Below are positions 1 to 6,012 of a stretch of 16,316 bases of DNA, piece after piece (within the stretch, counting starts at the first letter, position 1; each line of letters begins with the position of its first letter). The position numbers were made by a program, and so were the translations under genes. Source of the stretch: Asaia bogorensis (GTDB taxonomy: Bacteria > Pseudomonadota > Alphaproteobacteria > Acetobacterales > Acetobacteraceae). The notes beneath the pieces were generated by a model that was not told the origin of the DNA, did not search any database, and saw only the letters and a list, made by a program, of their open reading frames with translations. The stretch is taken from assembly GCA_945886995.1 (NCBI GenBank), contig CAMCZJ010000047.1, positions 1 through 16,316 of the forward strand. The letters are read 5' to 3'.

Positions 1-327
1 GATTTCCGGCCCATCCACTTCAATGATCGCATCATCAATGCCAGCGCCAGCCAGGGCGGCCATGACATGTTCAATGGTGCCAATGCGGGCTTCCGGCGCA
101 TCCGGCAGGGCAATGGCGGTGCAAAGCCGCGTATCGGTCACGAAATCAAAGCGGGCGGGGATATCCAGGCCAAGATCGGTGCGGCGGAACAGAATACCCG
201 TGCCGGCAGCGGCGGGGCGGAGCGTGAGGGACATCCGGCGGCCCGTGTGCAGACCATCGCCCATGCACCCGATGGGTGCCTTGAGCGTCCTGCGCCGACC
301 ATGTTCCGCGGGAAGAAAACCGTCCAT
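1..327 (-). CDS. lpxC: UDP-3-O-acyl-N-acetylglucosamine deacetylase LpxC, N-terminal part (cut by window edge)
   Basis: LpxC is the zinc-dependent cytoplasmic deacetylase that performs the first committed step of lipid A synthesis. Only the first 109 or so residues are here; the frame is still open at the left edge. The visible part reads like the LpxC N-terminal domain: RRRTLKAPIGCMGDGLHTGR near the start, TLRPAAAGTGILFRRTDL, an IPARFDFVTDTRLCTA segment, then the signature IGTIEHVMAALAGAGIDDA, which carries the first zinc-ligand histidine, and EVDGPEI at the edge. I chose the ATG at 327 because AAGGG lies 4 bp before it and LpxC homology begins soon after. In-frame ATGs at 339 and 399 are possible but have poorer ribosome sites. 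The next gene upstream is a phosphatase gene, not ftsZ, although lpxC often follows ftsZ in alphaproteobacteria. Identity is confident; the exact start is less so. Confidence 0.93.
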   Translation of the reverse strand, partial: MDGFLPAEHGRRRTLKAPIGCMGDGLHTGRRMSLTLRPAAAGTGILFRRTDLGLDIPARFDFVTDTRLCTAIALPDAPEARIGTIEHVMAALAGAGIDDAIIEVDGPEI

Positions 328-462
328 CACACCCTTCATTTCTGGGCCGAAAGCTGCGCGAAAGGCGTAACCCTCATCAACCCAACGTGACTTTCTCATG
401 ACGGGTTGGCAAAAGCGATTCAAGCCTTGTTTCTGCGTGTTTCACTATAAACTACTGATATA

Positions 463-492
463 ATTATATTGGTGCGATGCAAAAAAGGGCAA
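463..492 (-). promoter_or_regulatory. Predicted sigma-70 promoter of lpxC
   Basis: On the minus strand TTGCCC (492-487) and a perfect TATAAT (468-463) are separated by 18 bp, which predicts transcription starting near 456. The leader to the chosen lpxC start would be about 130 nt. The -10 box sits inside ATATAATTATAT (458-469), a perfect palindrome, so TATAAT also reads on the plus strand; I found no matching -35 element there. The -35 box overlaps the terminator hairpin of the upstream operon. The motif match is direct; activity is inferred. Confidence 0.5.
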
Positions 493-512
493 AAACAAGG
501 CTGCTTTGCCCT
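481..512 (-). terminator. Intrinsic terminator after the phosphatase gene
   Basis: On the minus strand an 8-bp perfect stem (AGGGCAAA at 512-505 with TTTGCCCT at 493-486) closes an 11-nt loop and runs straight into six T residues (486-481). This is the classic rho-independent layout. It sits about 40 bp past the phosphatase stop codon and should end the tctC-phosphatase transcript before lpxC. Confidence 0.75.
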
Positions 513-532
513 AATTGGCTCAGGGCCCTGTT

Positions 533-565
533 CAAACAAAGCTGCGGGATCATTCCCGCCGCAGC
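533..565 (-). terminator. Small hairpin overlapping the phosphatase stop codon
   Basis: On the minus strand GCGGGA (559-554) pairs with TCCCGC (549-544) around a 4-nt loop holding part of the TGA stop. An alternative pairing is CCGCAGC (559-565) with GCTGCGG (541-547). A T-rich TTTGTTTG follows. It may be a first, weaker terminator ahead of the stronger one at 481-512, or only an mRNA 3' end structure. Confidence 0.35.
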
Positions 566-1194
566 ACCTGATCCACCAGACGATCTGCCCAAGGGTTGCT
601 GGAAAAGCTCTCCCGCAGGGTTGCTTCTGCATAAGTATCGCGCACCCAATCCAGGAAGGGAGTTTCGGGATTGTCGCGCTGGAAGGCGGCGAAGCTTTTG
701 AAGAAGGCATCCAGAATGCCGGTGCGCGACGCCGCGACATGGCCATGGCGGAGCGAAAGCTGGGCGAGCGCTTCCTGCACCGGCCGTCCTTGCAGCATGA
801 GCCAAAGCCCAGACGCGAGCCCGGTGCGATCGGCGCCTGATTTGCAGTGGATCAGCGCTGGTTCCTGCATATCCTGGAAAATCGCGGCCAGGCGCAGAAT
901 GCGGTCCTTATGGGGCGCGCCGCGGCTTTCAAAGGGCGCGTCTATATGCGCAAGGCCAAGGCGCGCTGCTTCTGCCCGGCTGAGCGCATCAGCGCCGCAA
1001 TCGGCGCGATTGCCGCGCAGATTGATGATGGTACGAATGCCATGGCGCCGCGCCGCCAGCCGAATTTGCCAGGGGAGCGGATGGTTGGACCGGTAAAGCC
1101 GCCCCGGCGCTACCACGCCCCAATTCCGCCAACCCAGGCGCAGGATGGCGTGGTCAATGAAAAGCGCATTGCCCCAGGCGGTCGCAGGCGTCAC
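550..1194 (-). CDS. Tyrosine/dual-specificity protein phosphatase-like protein
   Basis: This 214-residue protein carries the cysteine-phosphatase P-loop IHCKSGADRTG: Cys117, five residues, then Arg123, the nucleophile and the phosphate-binding arginine of the CX5R superfamily. The segment PGRLYRSNHPLPWQIRLA and the beta strand GIRTIINLRG before the P-loop are typical of small bacterial dual-specificity phosphatases. No signal peptide or membrane segment is visible, so it should be cytoplasmic. The start is a GTG at 1194, 6 bp after the tctC stop, with a weak GGA upstream; I see no in-frame ATG that fits better. The spacing implies co-transcription with tctC, and a terminator follows at 481-512. 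The substrate cannot be read from the sequence: a phosphoprotein, phosphoinositide or small phosphate ester are all possible. Confidence 0.85.
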   Translation of the reverse strand: MTPATAWGNALFIDHAILRLGWRNWGVVAPGRLYRSNHPLPWQIRLAARRHGIRTIINLRGNRADCGADALSRAEAARLGLAHIDAPFESRGAPHKDRILRLAAIFQDMQEPALIHCKSGADRTGLASGLWLMLQGRPVQEALAQLSLRHGHVAASRTGILDAFFKSFAAFQRDNPETPFLDWVRDTYAEATLRESFSSNPWADRLVDQVLRRE

Positions 1195-1200
1195 GCGTCG

Positions 1201-2172
1201 CTATTCCAGCCGCGCGCCGGAAATCCGAACCGCTTCCTGCCACATGGGGCGTTCACGCTGGGCGCGGGCGATCATGTCTTCCGGGGTGGACCACACAGCC
1301 TCGGCGCCCACGCGCAGGAAGCGTTCCTTCACCGCAGGGTCGGCGACAATGCGTCGCAGCGCGCCATTCACACGTTCAATGGCAATGCGCGGCGTGCCGG
1401 CGGGGAAGACAAAGCCCTGCCAGGATGAAACGACGAAATCCGGCACCCCTGCTTCGGCCATGGTGGGCACATCCGGCATGGTCGGCCAGCGGGCAGCAGA
1501 GGTGACCGCAAGCGCCCGCATCCGCCCTTCCTGAATGACCGGCACATAGGAAGCAAGGTTATCAAGAGCGGAATCAAGATCACCCGAAAGCATGGCGGGG
1601 ATGATCTGCGCCGCGCCGCGGAAAGGCACATGGGTGCCTTCGACCTGAACGCGGCCAGCGAAAAGCGCGCCGGTCAAATGGCCGGTGGTGCCAACGCCGG
1701 GCGAGCCATAGGTGAAGCCACCCCGTTTGGCGCGCACCCAGGCAGTGAAATCGGCCAAGCTGCGGGAAGGGTTATGCTGCGCGGAAACCACGACAACATT
1801 GGGCAAATCCCAGGCGATGCCGACCGGCACCAAATCCCGCGCCGGATCATAGGGCAGCCGGGAATAGAGGAAGTTATTGATCACCAGATGCCCGACGGAG
1901 GCAATGCCCATGGTATAGCCATCCGGGGTGGCCTTGGCCGTGGCATCAATGCCGATATTGCCACCCGCGCCGGCGCGGTTTTCGATGATGAAATTCTGCC
2001 CCAGGATCGGCTGCATCAATTCGGCATAGATGCGCACCAGCACATCGGTGGACCCGCCGGGGGGCCAGGGCACAATGATGCGTACCGGGCGCAGCGGCCA
2101 TTCACCCTGGGCACGGGCGATGGAAGGGGTGGCAAGCAGGGCGGCGGCCAGCAAGGGGCGGCGGGTGATCAT
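1201..2172 (-). CDS. TctC/Bug-family tripartite tricarboxylate transporter substrate-binding protein
   Basis: This 323-residue protein belongs to the periplasmic binding proteins of the tripartite tricarboxylate transporter family (Bug proteins). They bind carboxylates and similar small anions. It opens with a signal peptide, MITRRPLLAAALLATPSIARAQ, which has a twin arginine and an Ala-rich core. The usual Bug landmarks follow: WPLRPVRIIVPWPPGGSTDV, ENRAGAGGNIG, PDGYTMGIASVGHLVINN, and YGSPGVGTTGHLTGALF. The ATG at 2172 is preceded by GGAGAG with 8-bp spacing. The same frame stays open further upstream to 2379, but that stretch lacks a signal peptide and overlaps the divergent promoter region. 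No TctA or TctB membrane gene is in the window, so this is an orphan binding protein, as is common in Acetobacteraceae and Burkholderiales. It is co-oriented with the phosphatase gene 6 bp downstream. Confidence 0.92.
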   Translation of the reverse strand: MITRRPLLAAALLATPSIARAQGEWPLRPVRIIVPWPPGGSTDVLVRIYAELMQPILGQNFIIENRAGAGGNIGIDATAKATPDGYTMGIASVGHLVINNFLYSRLPYDPARDLVPVGIAWDLPNVVVVSAQHNPSRSLADFTAWVRAKRGGFTYGSPGVGTTGHLTGALFAGRVQVEGTHVPFRGAAQIIPAMLSGDLDSALDNLASYVPVIQEGRMRALAVTSAARWPTMPDVPTMAEAGVPDFVVSSWQGFVFPAGTPRIAIERVNGALRRIVADPAVKERFLRVGAEAVWSTPEDMIARAQRERPMWQEAVRISGARLE

Positions 2173-2202
2173 GGGGTTCTCTCCGGCGCGAATGATGGGG
2201 GG

Positions 2203-2232
2203 CATATAGAGATGCGGGCGGCCCCTTGCCAA
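2203..2232 (-). promoter_or_regulatory. Predicted sigma-70 promoter of the tctC-phosphatase operon
   Basis: On the minus strand TTGGCA (2232-2227, 5 of 6 consensus matches) and TATATG (2208-2203, 4 of 6) are separated by 18 bp. Transcription would start near 2196, about 24 nt before the tctC ATG. It diverges from the petP-like promoter, whose -35 box lies about 27 bp away. Confidence 0.45.
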
Positions 2233-2257
2233 GCGCTGCGCCCTTCTGCGCTTCTGG

Positions 2258-2296
2258 TTGGACAGGCGCCGCGAATGCGTCAATAATCCTGTCCAA
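2258..2296 (+). promoter_or_regulatory. Promoter bracketed by a perfect 9-bp inverted repeat (candidate operator)
   Basis: TTGGACAGG (2258-2266) is repeated as its exact reverse complement CCTGTCCAA (2288-2296) with 21 bp between. A good promoter sits within: TGGACA (2259-2264, 5 of 6) then 17 bp then AATAAT (2282-2287, 5 of 6). The left arm covers the -35 box and the right arm covers the predicted transcription start. This geometry fits repression of the MarR-RR-HK operon, most simply by its own MarR-type product. The repeat is seen directly; promoter activity and regulator are inference. Confidence 0.5.
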
Positions 2297-2311
2297 ACGG
2301 GGATGCGGGCA

Positions 2312-2866
2312 ATGCCGACAATGGGCAGCACACATATTGCGGAGATGGCAGAGGCCCGTGCCCTGCCAGCAGGGCGCAATCTGCTGTTCCTGCGCGAAGA
2401 AGAACTCCGCCTTGCCCAGGATTTGCTGTTCTTCGGCTATCGCGACTTCACCGCCGGGGCTGATGAGATCCTCGCCACGCTGGATATGGGCCGCGCGCAT
2501 CATCGCGTTCTGCATTTCGTGGGCCGCCGCCCGGGGATCACGGTGGGTGAATTGCTTGGTATTCTTGGCATTACCAAGCAAAGCCTGGGGCGCGTGCTGC
2601 AACCGCTGATGAGCGATGGCTATGTGGTGCAGGCCCCGGGGGAGAGCGACCGGCGGCAAAGGCGCCTGACGCTGACCGAAAAGGGCATGGCGCTGGAACG
2701 CCGCTTGTTTGAACGCCAACGAGAGACTGTGATGCGCGCCTATCGCGAAGCGGGCCCCGCCGCGGTGGAAGGTTTTCGCCGCGTCATGCGCGGGCTGATG
2801 GGCGGGGATGCGCAAGCGAGCCTGGCGCGGCTGGAAGGGCCAGAGGCTGAAGGCAGCCGGCGATGA
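2312..2866 (+). CDS. petP: MarR-family transcriptional regulator, PetP-like
   Basis: A 184-residue DNA-binding protein of the MarR family, closest in my reading to PetP of Rhodobacter capsulatus, which lies next to petR. Visible landmarks are LLFFGYRDFTAGADEILATL (about 38-57), MGRAHHRVLHFVGRRPG, the winged helix-turn-helix ITVGELLGILGITKQSLGRV (about 76-95) and the wing DRRQRRLTLT (about 113-122). Several starts are possible. I prefer the ATG at 2312, with GGGG at 2299-2302 upstream and a predicted transcription start near 2295. ATGs at 2303 and 2321 and a TTG at 2258 are alternatives; the TTG lies inside the promoter. The stop overlaps the next gene by 4 bp (ATGA), so the two are translationally coupled. 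The effector is unknown. The family call is firm; the PetP assignment is from motif memory. Confidence 0.88.
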   Translation: MPTMGSTHIAEMAEARALPAGRNLLFLREEELRLAQDLLFFGYRDFTAGADEILATLDMGRAHHRVLHFVGRRPGITVGELLGILGITKQSLGRVLQPLMSDGYVVQAPGESDRRQRRLTLTEKGMALERRLFERQRETVMRAYREAGPAAVEGFRRVMRGLMGGDAQASLARLEGPEAEGSRR

Positions 2867-3570
2867 GTGGCCAGGAAGACCCCGCGCATATTCTGGTGGT
2901 GGATGATGATGCGCGGCTGCGCGCCTTGTTGCAGCGTTTTCTGACCGAACAGGGTTTTCGCGTCAGCAGTGCGGAGAATGCCGCCAGCGCGCGCGCGGCC
3001 TTGGCCGATATGGCTTTCGATCTTCTGGTGCTGGATGTGATGATGCCGGGAGAGACGGGGCTGGAACTTACAGCCGCGCTGCGTGCCGAAGGGCAGGAAG
3101 TGCCGATCCTGATGCTGACCGCGCGCGGGGCGCCGGATGATCGCATCGCGGGGCTTGAACAGGGTGTTGATGATTATCTGGCGAAGCCTTTTGATCCGCG
3201 TGAATTGGCGCTCCGCATCCGTACCATTTTGCGCCGTGCCGCGCCCGCGCCCGCCGTGCCGCAAAATCTGGCACCGCTGCAAATTGGCAATCGCTGGTTT
3301 GATTTGGAACGCGCGGAATTGCGCGGGCCGGATGGCATTATTCGCCTGACGGGTGGGGAGGCTTCCTTGCTGCAAGCCCTGGCGCGCCGTGCCGGGGAAA
3401 TTCTGAGCCGCGAGGATATTGGCGAAGCGCTTGGCACACCGGATGCCGGCGAACGCGCGATTGATGTGCAGGTGACCAGGCTGCGCCGCAAGGTGGAACC
3501 TGACCCGCGTGAGCCGCGCTTTATCCAGACCATTCGCCATCGCGGCTATGTCTTGAGGCCGGGGCCGTGA
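2863..3570 (+). CDS. petR: OmpR/PhoB-type response regulator, PetR-like
   Basis: A 235-residue two-component response regulator. The receiver domain (about 8-122) has the acidic pocket HILVVDDDARLR (Asp14-Asp16), phospho-acceptor Asp58 in LLVLDVMMPGETG, the switch Thr86 in LMLTARG and Lys108 in DDYLAKPF. The C-terminal winged helix (about 140-232) has the usual LTGGEASLL, LSREDI and AIDVQVTRLRRKVEPDP, ending in IQTIRHRGYVL. It starts with the ATG that overlaps the MarR gene stop and ends in GTGA, overlapping the kinase start. In R. capsulatus, petR precedes the cytochrome bc1 genes and is needed for growth. No bc1 genes are seen here, so the regulon cannot be inferred from context. Confidence 0.95.
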   Translation: MSGQEDPAHILVVDDDARLRALLQRFLTEQGFRVSSAENAASARAALADMAFDLLVLDVMMPGETGLELTAALRAEGQEVPILMLTARGAPDDRIAGLEQGVDDYLAKPFDPRELALRIRTILRRAAPAPAVPQNLAPLQIGNRWFDLERAELRGPDGIIRLTGGEASLLQALARRAGEILSREDIGEALGTPDAGERAIDVQVTRLRRKVEPDPREPRFIQTIRHRGYVLRPGP

Positions 3571-4904
3571 CACCGCGGGACAGGGGCTTGCGCCGGCTGG
3601 TGCCGCGCGGGCTTTTGGGGCGTTCGCTGCTGATTATTCTGGTGCCACTCCTGATCCTGCAAGCGATTGCCTTGCAGCTTTTCTATGGCAGCCATCTGGA
3701 TGTGATTTCCCGCCGCTTGGCCGCAGGTGTTGCGGGTGATATCGCGATGGTGGTCGGCCTGCTGGAGCGCGAAACGCAGGAGGAAGATCGCAGTTGGATT
3801 TTCCGAGAAGCAGCCTGGCGGCTTGATTTATCGCTCGCTTACGAAGCGGGGGCGCGGCTTGCCAGTATAGGCGCGCGCCCTGCCTCCATGCCGCTTCTGC
3901 CGTTGGAAGAGGATTTGGCCGCCGCCATGCAGGAACGCGTGCGCCTGCCCTTTGATGCTGATTGGCAAAGCGATCCACGCAGCGTGATCATTCGTGTGCA
4001 ATTGCCTGATGGCGTTTTGCATGTGGAGGTTGCGCGCAAGCGCCTGTTCAGCGGGACGATCTATCTTTTCGTCCTCTGGCTTGTTGGGTCTTCGCTTCTG
4101 CTGTTCATGGTGGCGGCGATTTTCATGCGCAATCAGGTTCGCGCACTGCGCAAAATCTCCGCCGCGGCTGAGGCCTTCGGCATGGGGCGCATAGCGGGTC
4201 CGATGAAGCCGGAAGGCGCTGCGGAGGTACGGCAGACTGCTACCGCCTTCAATCGCATGGAAGAACGCATCCGCCGATTTGTGGATAGCCGGACAGAAAT
4301 GCTGGCCGGCATCAGCCATGATCTTCGCACCCCACTCACGCGGCTCAGGCTTGGGCTCGCCATGTTGCCGGAGACGGCGCGCGATGACGCCACCGCCATG
4401 ACTGAGGATGTGGAGGAAATGGATCGCCTGATTGGCGATTATCTCGCCTTCGCCCGTGGTGAGGGTGTGGAGCAGTCTGAGGAAACCGATCTGGCTGCCT
4501 TGCTGCGTGATGTTGTGGCGCGGCATTCGCGCGGCGGCATCGCCATTCCCTTTGAAGGCCCTGATGCGCTGCCAATGGAATTGCGCGCGGGTGCGATGCG
4601 GCGGTGTTTTGGCAATCTATTGGACAATGCACGCAAACACGCCAAGCGTGTGGCGGTGACTTTGACCGAACAGCCGCGTGGCCAGCATGGCATTTGGGCC
4701 GAAATCACGATTGATGATGACGGGCCAGGCATTCCGGAAGCGGCGCGCGAAGATGCCTTCAAGCCGTTCACCAGCCTTGCCGGTGGCGGTACCGGGCTTG
4801 GCCTTGCCATTGCGCGCGATATTGCCCGCGCGCATGGCGGTGATGTTTTCCTGGAAGACAGCCCGCTGGGTGGCTTACGGGCGTGTATTCGCGTGCCGGG
4901 CTGA
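3567..4904 (+). CDS. Membrane sensor histidine kinase (EnvZ-like)
   Basis: A 445-residue sensor kinase, almost certainly the partner of the response regulator just upstream. Its GTG start lies within the regulator's stop (GTGA). Order of parts: membrane segment 1 at about 19-39; a periplasmic sensor region of about 120 residues; membrane segment 2 at about 163-186; HAMP linker at about 187-240. The dimerisation box is ISHDLRTPLTRLRLGL with phospho-acceptor His251. The ATPase part has the N box GNLLDNARKHA (Asn350, Asn354), G1 box DDDGPGIP (about 383-390) and G2 box GGGTGLGLAIA (about 406-416). All catalytic motifs are intact. The overall plan resembles EnvZ and RstB. The stimulus is unknown; the sensor region shows no recognisable PAS or Cache motif. 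The TGA at 4902-4904 directly abuts the stop of the convergent mtnP gene. Confidence 0.94.
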   Translation: MTPRDRGLRRLVPRGLLGRSLLIILVPLLILQAIALQLFYGSHLDVISRRLAAGVAGDIAMVVGLLERETQEEDRSWIFREAAWRLDLSLAYEAGARLASIGARPASMPLLPLEEDLAAAMQERVRLPFDADWQSDPRSVIIRVQLPDGVLHVEVARKRLFSGTIYLFVLWLVGSSLLLFMVAAIFMRNQVRALRKISAAAEAFGMGRIAGPMKPEGAAEVRQTATAFNRMEERIRRFVDSRTEMLAGISHDLRTPLTRLRLGLAMLPETARDDATAMTEDVEEMDRLIGDYLAFARGEGVEQSEETDLAALLRDVVARHSRGGIAIPFEGPDALPMELRAGAMRRCFGNLLDNARKHAKRVAVTLTEQPRGQHGIWAEITIDDDGPGIPEAAREDAFKPFTSLAGGGTGLGLAIARDIARAHGGDVFLEDSPLGGLRACIRVPG

Positions 4905-5795
4905 TCACCCCAAAACGCGCTTCGCCACGACATCCAGCTTCGCGAGCAGATCAGGGTCGCGCTTTTCGGGCGCGGTGATCAGCGCATGATCAAGTGCGCG
5001 GTCGCAGCCGGCGGGGCAAGGGCCGCGCTTGGCGCCCAGGGCGGGCACCACATGCTGCACCAAAGCGCGCGCCTTATCTGCGTTGGAAAACAGCACCTTC
5101 ACCACCTGATCCACCGTCACCGCATCATGGTCGGGGTGCCAGCAGTCAAAATCTGTCACCATCGCCACTGTGGCGTAGCAAAGCTCAGCTTCTCGGGCGA
5201 GTTTTGCTTCGGGCATATTGGTCATGCCAATCACGCTGCAGCCCCAGGCGCGGTAAAGCTCACTTTCTGCCTTGGTGCTGAATTGCGGGCCTTCCATGAC
5301 AAGATAAGTGCCGCCGCGCGTGACCGGCAGTGCCAGCTTGCGGGCGGCGGTTTCCAGCGCATCACCCAAGCGCGGGCAGACCGGATGCGCGACCGAGACA
5401 TGCGCGACACATCCCGTGCCGAAGAAGGATTTCTCGCGCGCAAAACTCCGGTCAATGAATTGATCCACAATGACGAAATGGCCGGGCGGCAAATCTTCCC
5501 TGAGCGACCCAACAGCGGAAAGCGAGATGATTTCCGTGCAGCCTATGCGCTTCAGCGCATCAATATTGGCGCGGTAATTCAGCGCCGAGGGTGGCGTTGG
5601 ATGGCCGCGCCCATGGCGGGGCAGAAAGGCGCAGGCGACGCCATGCAGCCGCCCGGTCAGGATTTCATCCGAAGGATCGCCCCAGGGGGTGCGAAGCTTC
5701 ACCCAGCGGCGATCTTCCAGCCCTTCCATATCATAAAGCCCAGAACCGCCGATCAGGCCGATCATGGGTTGGATGCTGGTTTCGGTCGGGGTCAT
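4905..5795 (-). CDS. mtnP: S-methyl-5'-thioadenosine phosphorylase
   Basis: MtnP splits 5'-methylthioadenosine with phosphate into adenine and 5-methylthioribose 1-phosphate, the step that feeds methionine salvage. The 296-residue length suits the family. Landmarks are IGLIGGSGLYD at the N terminus (phosphate-binding loop), LPRHGRGH, SALNYRANIDALKRIGC, ISLSAVGSLREDLPPG, the purine-site segment YLVMEGPQFSTKAES and IGMTNMPEAKLAREAELCYA with VTDFDCWH after it. The ATG at 5795 has GGAAAG upstream. A TTG at 5813 would add six residues and is less likely. No other methionine-salvage gene is in the window. The gene is convergent with the histidine kinase with no spacer, and its 5' side is shared with the divergent small lipoprotein gene. 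Confidence 0.95.
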   Translation of the reverse strand: MTPTETSIQPMIGLIGGSGLYDMEGLEDRRWVKLRTPWGDPSDEILTGRLHGVACAFLPRHGRGHPTPPSALNYRANIDALKRIGCTEIISLSAVGSLREDLPPGHFVIVDQFIDRSFAREKSFFGTGCVAHVSVAHPVCPRLGDALETAARKLALPVTRGGTYLVMEGPQFSTKAESELYRAWGCSVIGMTNMPEAKLAREAELCYATVAMVTDFDCWHPDHDAVTVDQVVKVLFSNADKARALVQHVVPALGAKRGPCPAGCDRALDHALITAPEKRDPDLLAKLDVVAKRVLG

Positions 5796-5889
5796 GGCGC
5801 GCTTTCCGTCCAAGGCTGGGGTCAGCGGGGCTTTAGCGCAGACAGGGTTTTCATGCTAACCCCGCATTCGCAACGAAGGAGAACGCGGC

Positions 5890-6012
5890 ATGGCCCTGCG
5901 CTTTGTGATCTTCCTGGCCCTGGCGCTGACCGCTTGCGAGAAAAGCGACAACAAAAGCGCCTTCGGCCCGCGCGGCACGGCGCTGCCGCCGCCGGGCCTT
6001 ACGCCACCATAA
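5890..6012 (+). CDS. Small (40-residue) lipoprotein
   Basis: A short gene with strong signals. GAAGGAG lies about 8 bp before the ATG at 5890, and the 40-codon frame closes with TAA at 6010-6012. The product starts with MALRFVIFLALALTACEKSD, a hydrophobic signal sequence ending in the lipobox LTAC, so Cys16 should be lipidated after cleavage by signal peptidase II. The mature part is only about 25 residues, begins with a charged EKSDNK stretch, and ends Pro-rich (LPPPGLTPP). This resembles other tiny proteobacterial lipoproteins such as LptM (YifL) in plan, but I see no LptM-specific motif, so function is unknown. It diverges from mtnP, and its stop abuts the stop of the convergent SDR gene with no spacer. 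Confidence 0.75.
   Translation: MALRFVIFLALALTACEKSDNKSAFGPRGTALPPPGLTPP

Noticed and set aside
23..390. Two plus-strand frames at the left edge
   Set aside because: The minus strand encodes the LpxC N-terminus over this interval; the plus-strand products match nothing known.
1630..2286. Plus-strand frame rich in Gly and Ile opposite tctC
   Set aside because: Shadow of the TctC-type gene, which has a signal peptide and family motifs on the other strand.
2173..2379. N-terminal extension of the TctC-type protein to 2379
   Set aside because: The extension would precede a normal signal peptide, has no ribosome site comparable to GGAGAG before 2172, and overlaps the divergent promoter and the 5' part of the MarR-type gene.
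2740..3573. 277-codon minus-strand frame opposite the response regulator
   Set aside because: Antisense to a response regulator with all receiver and winged-helix motifs intact; no recognisable domain.
5846..5868. Short inverted repeat GGGTT/AACCC between mtnP and the lipoprotein gene
   Set aside because: Only 5-bp arms with an 8-nt loop and no associated promoter elements; expected by chance.
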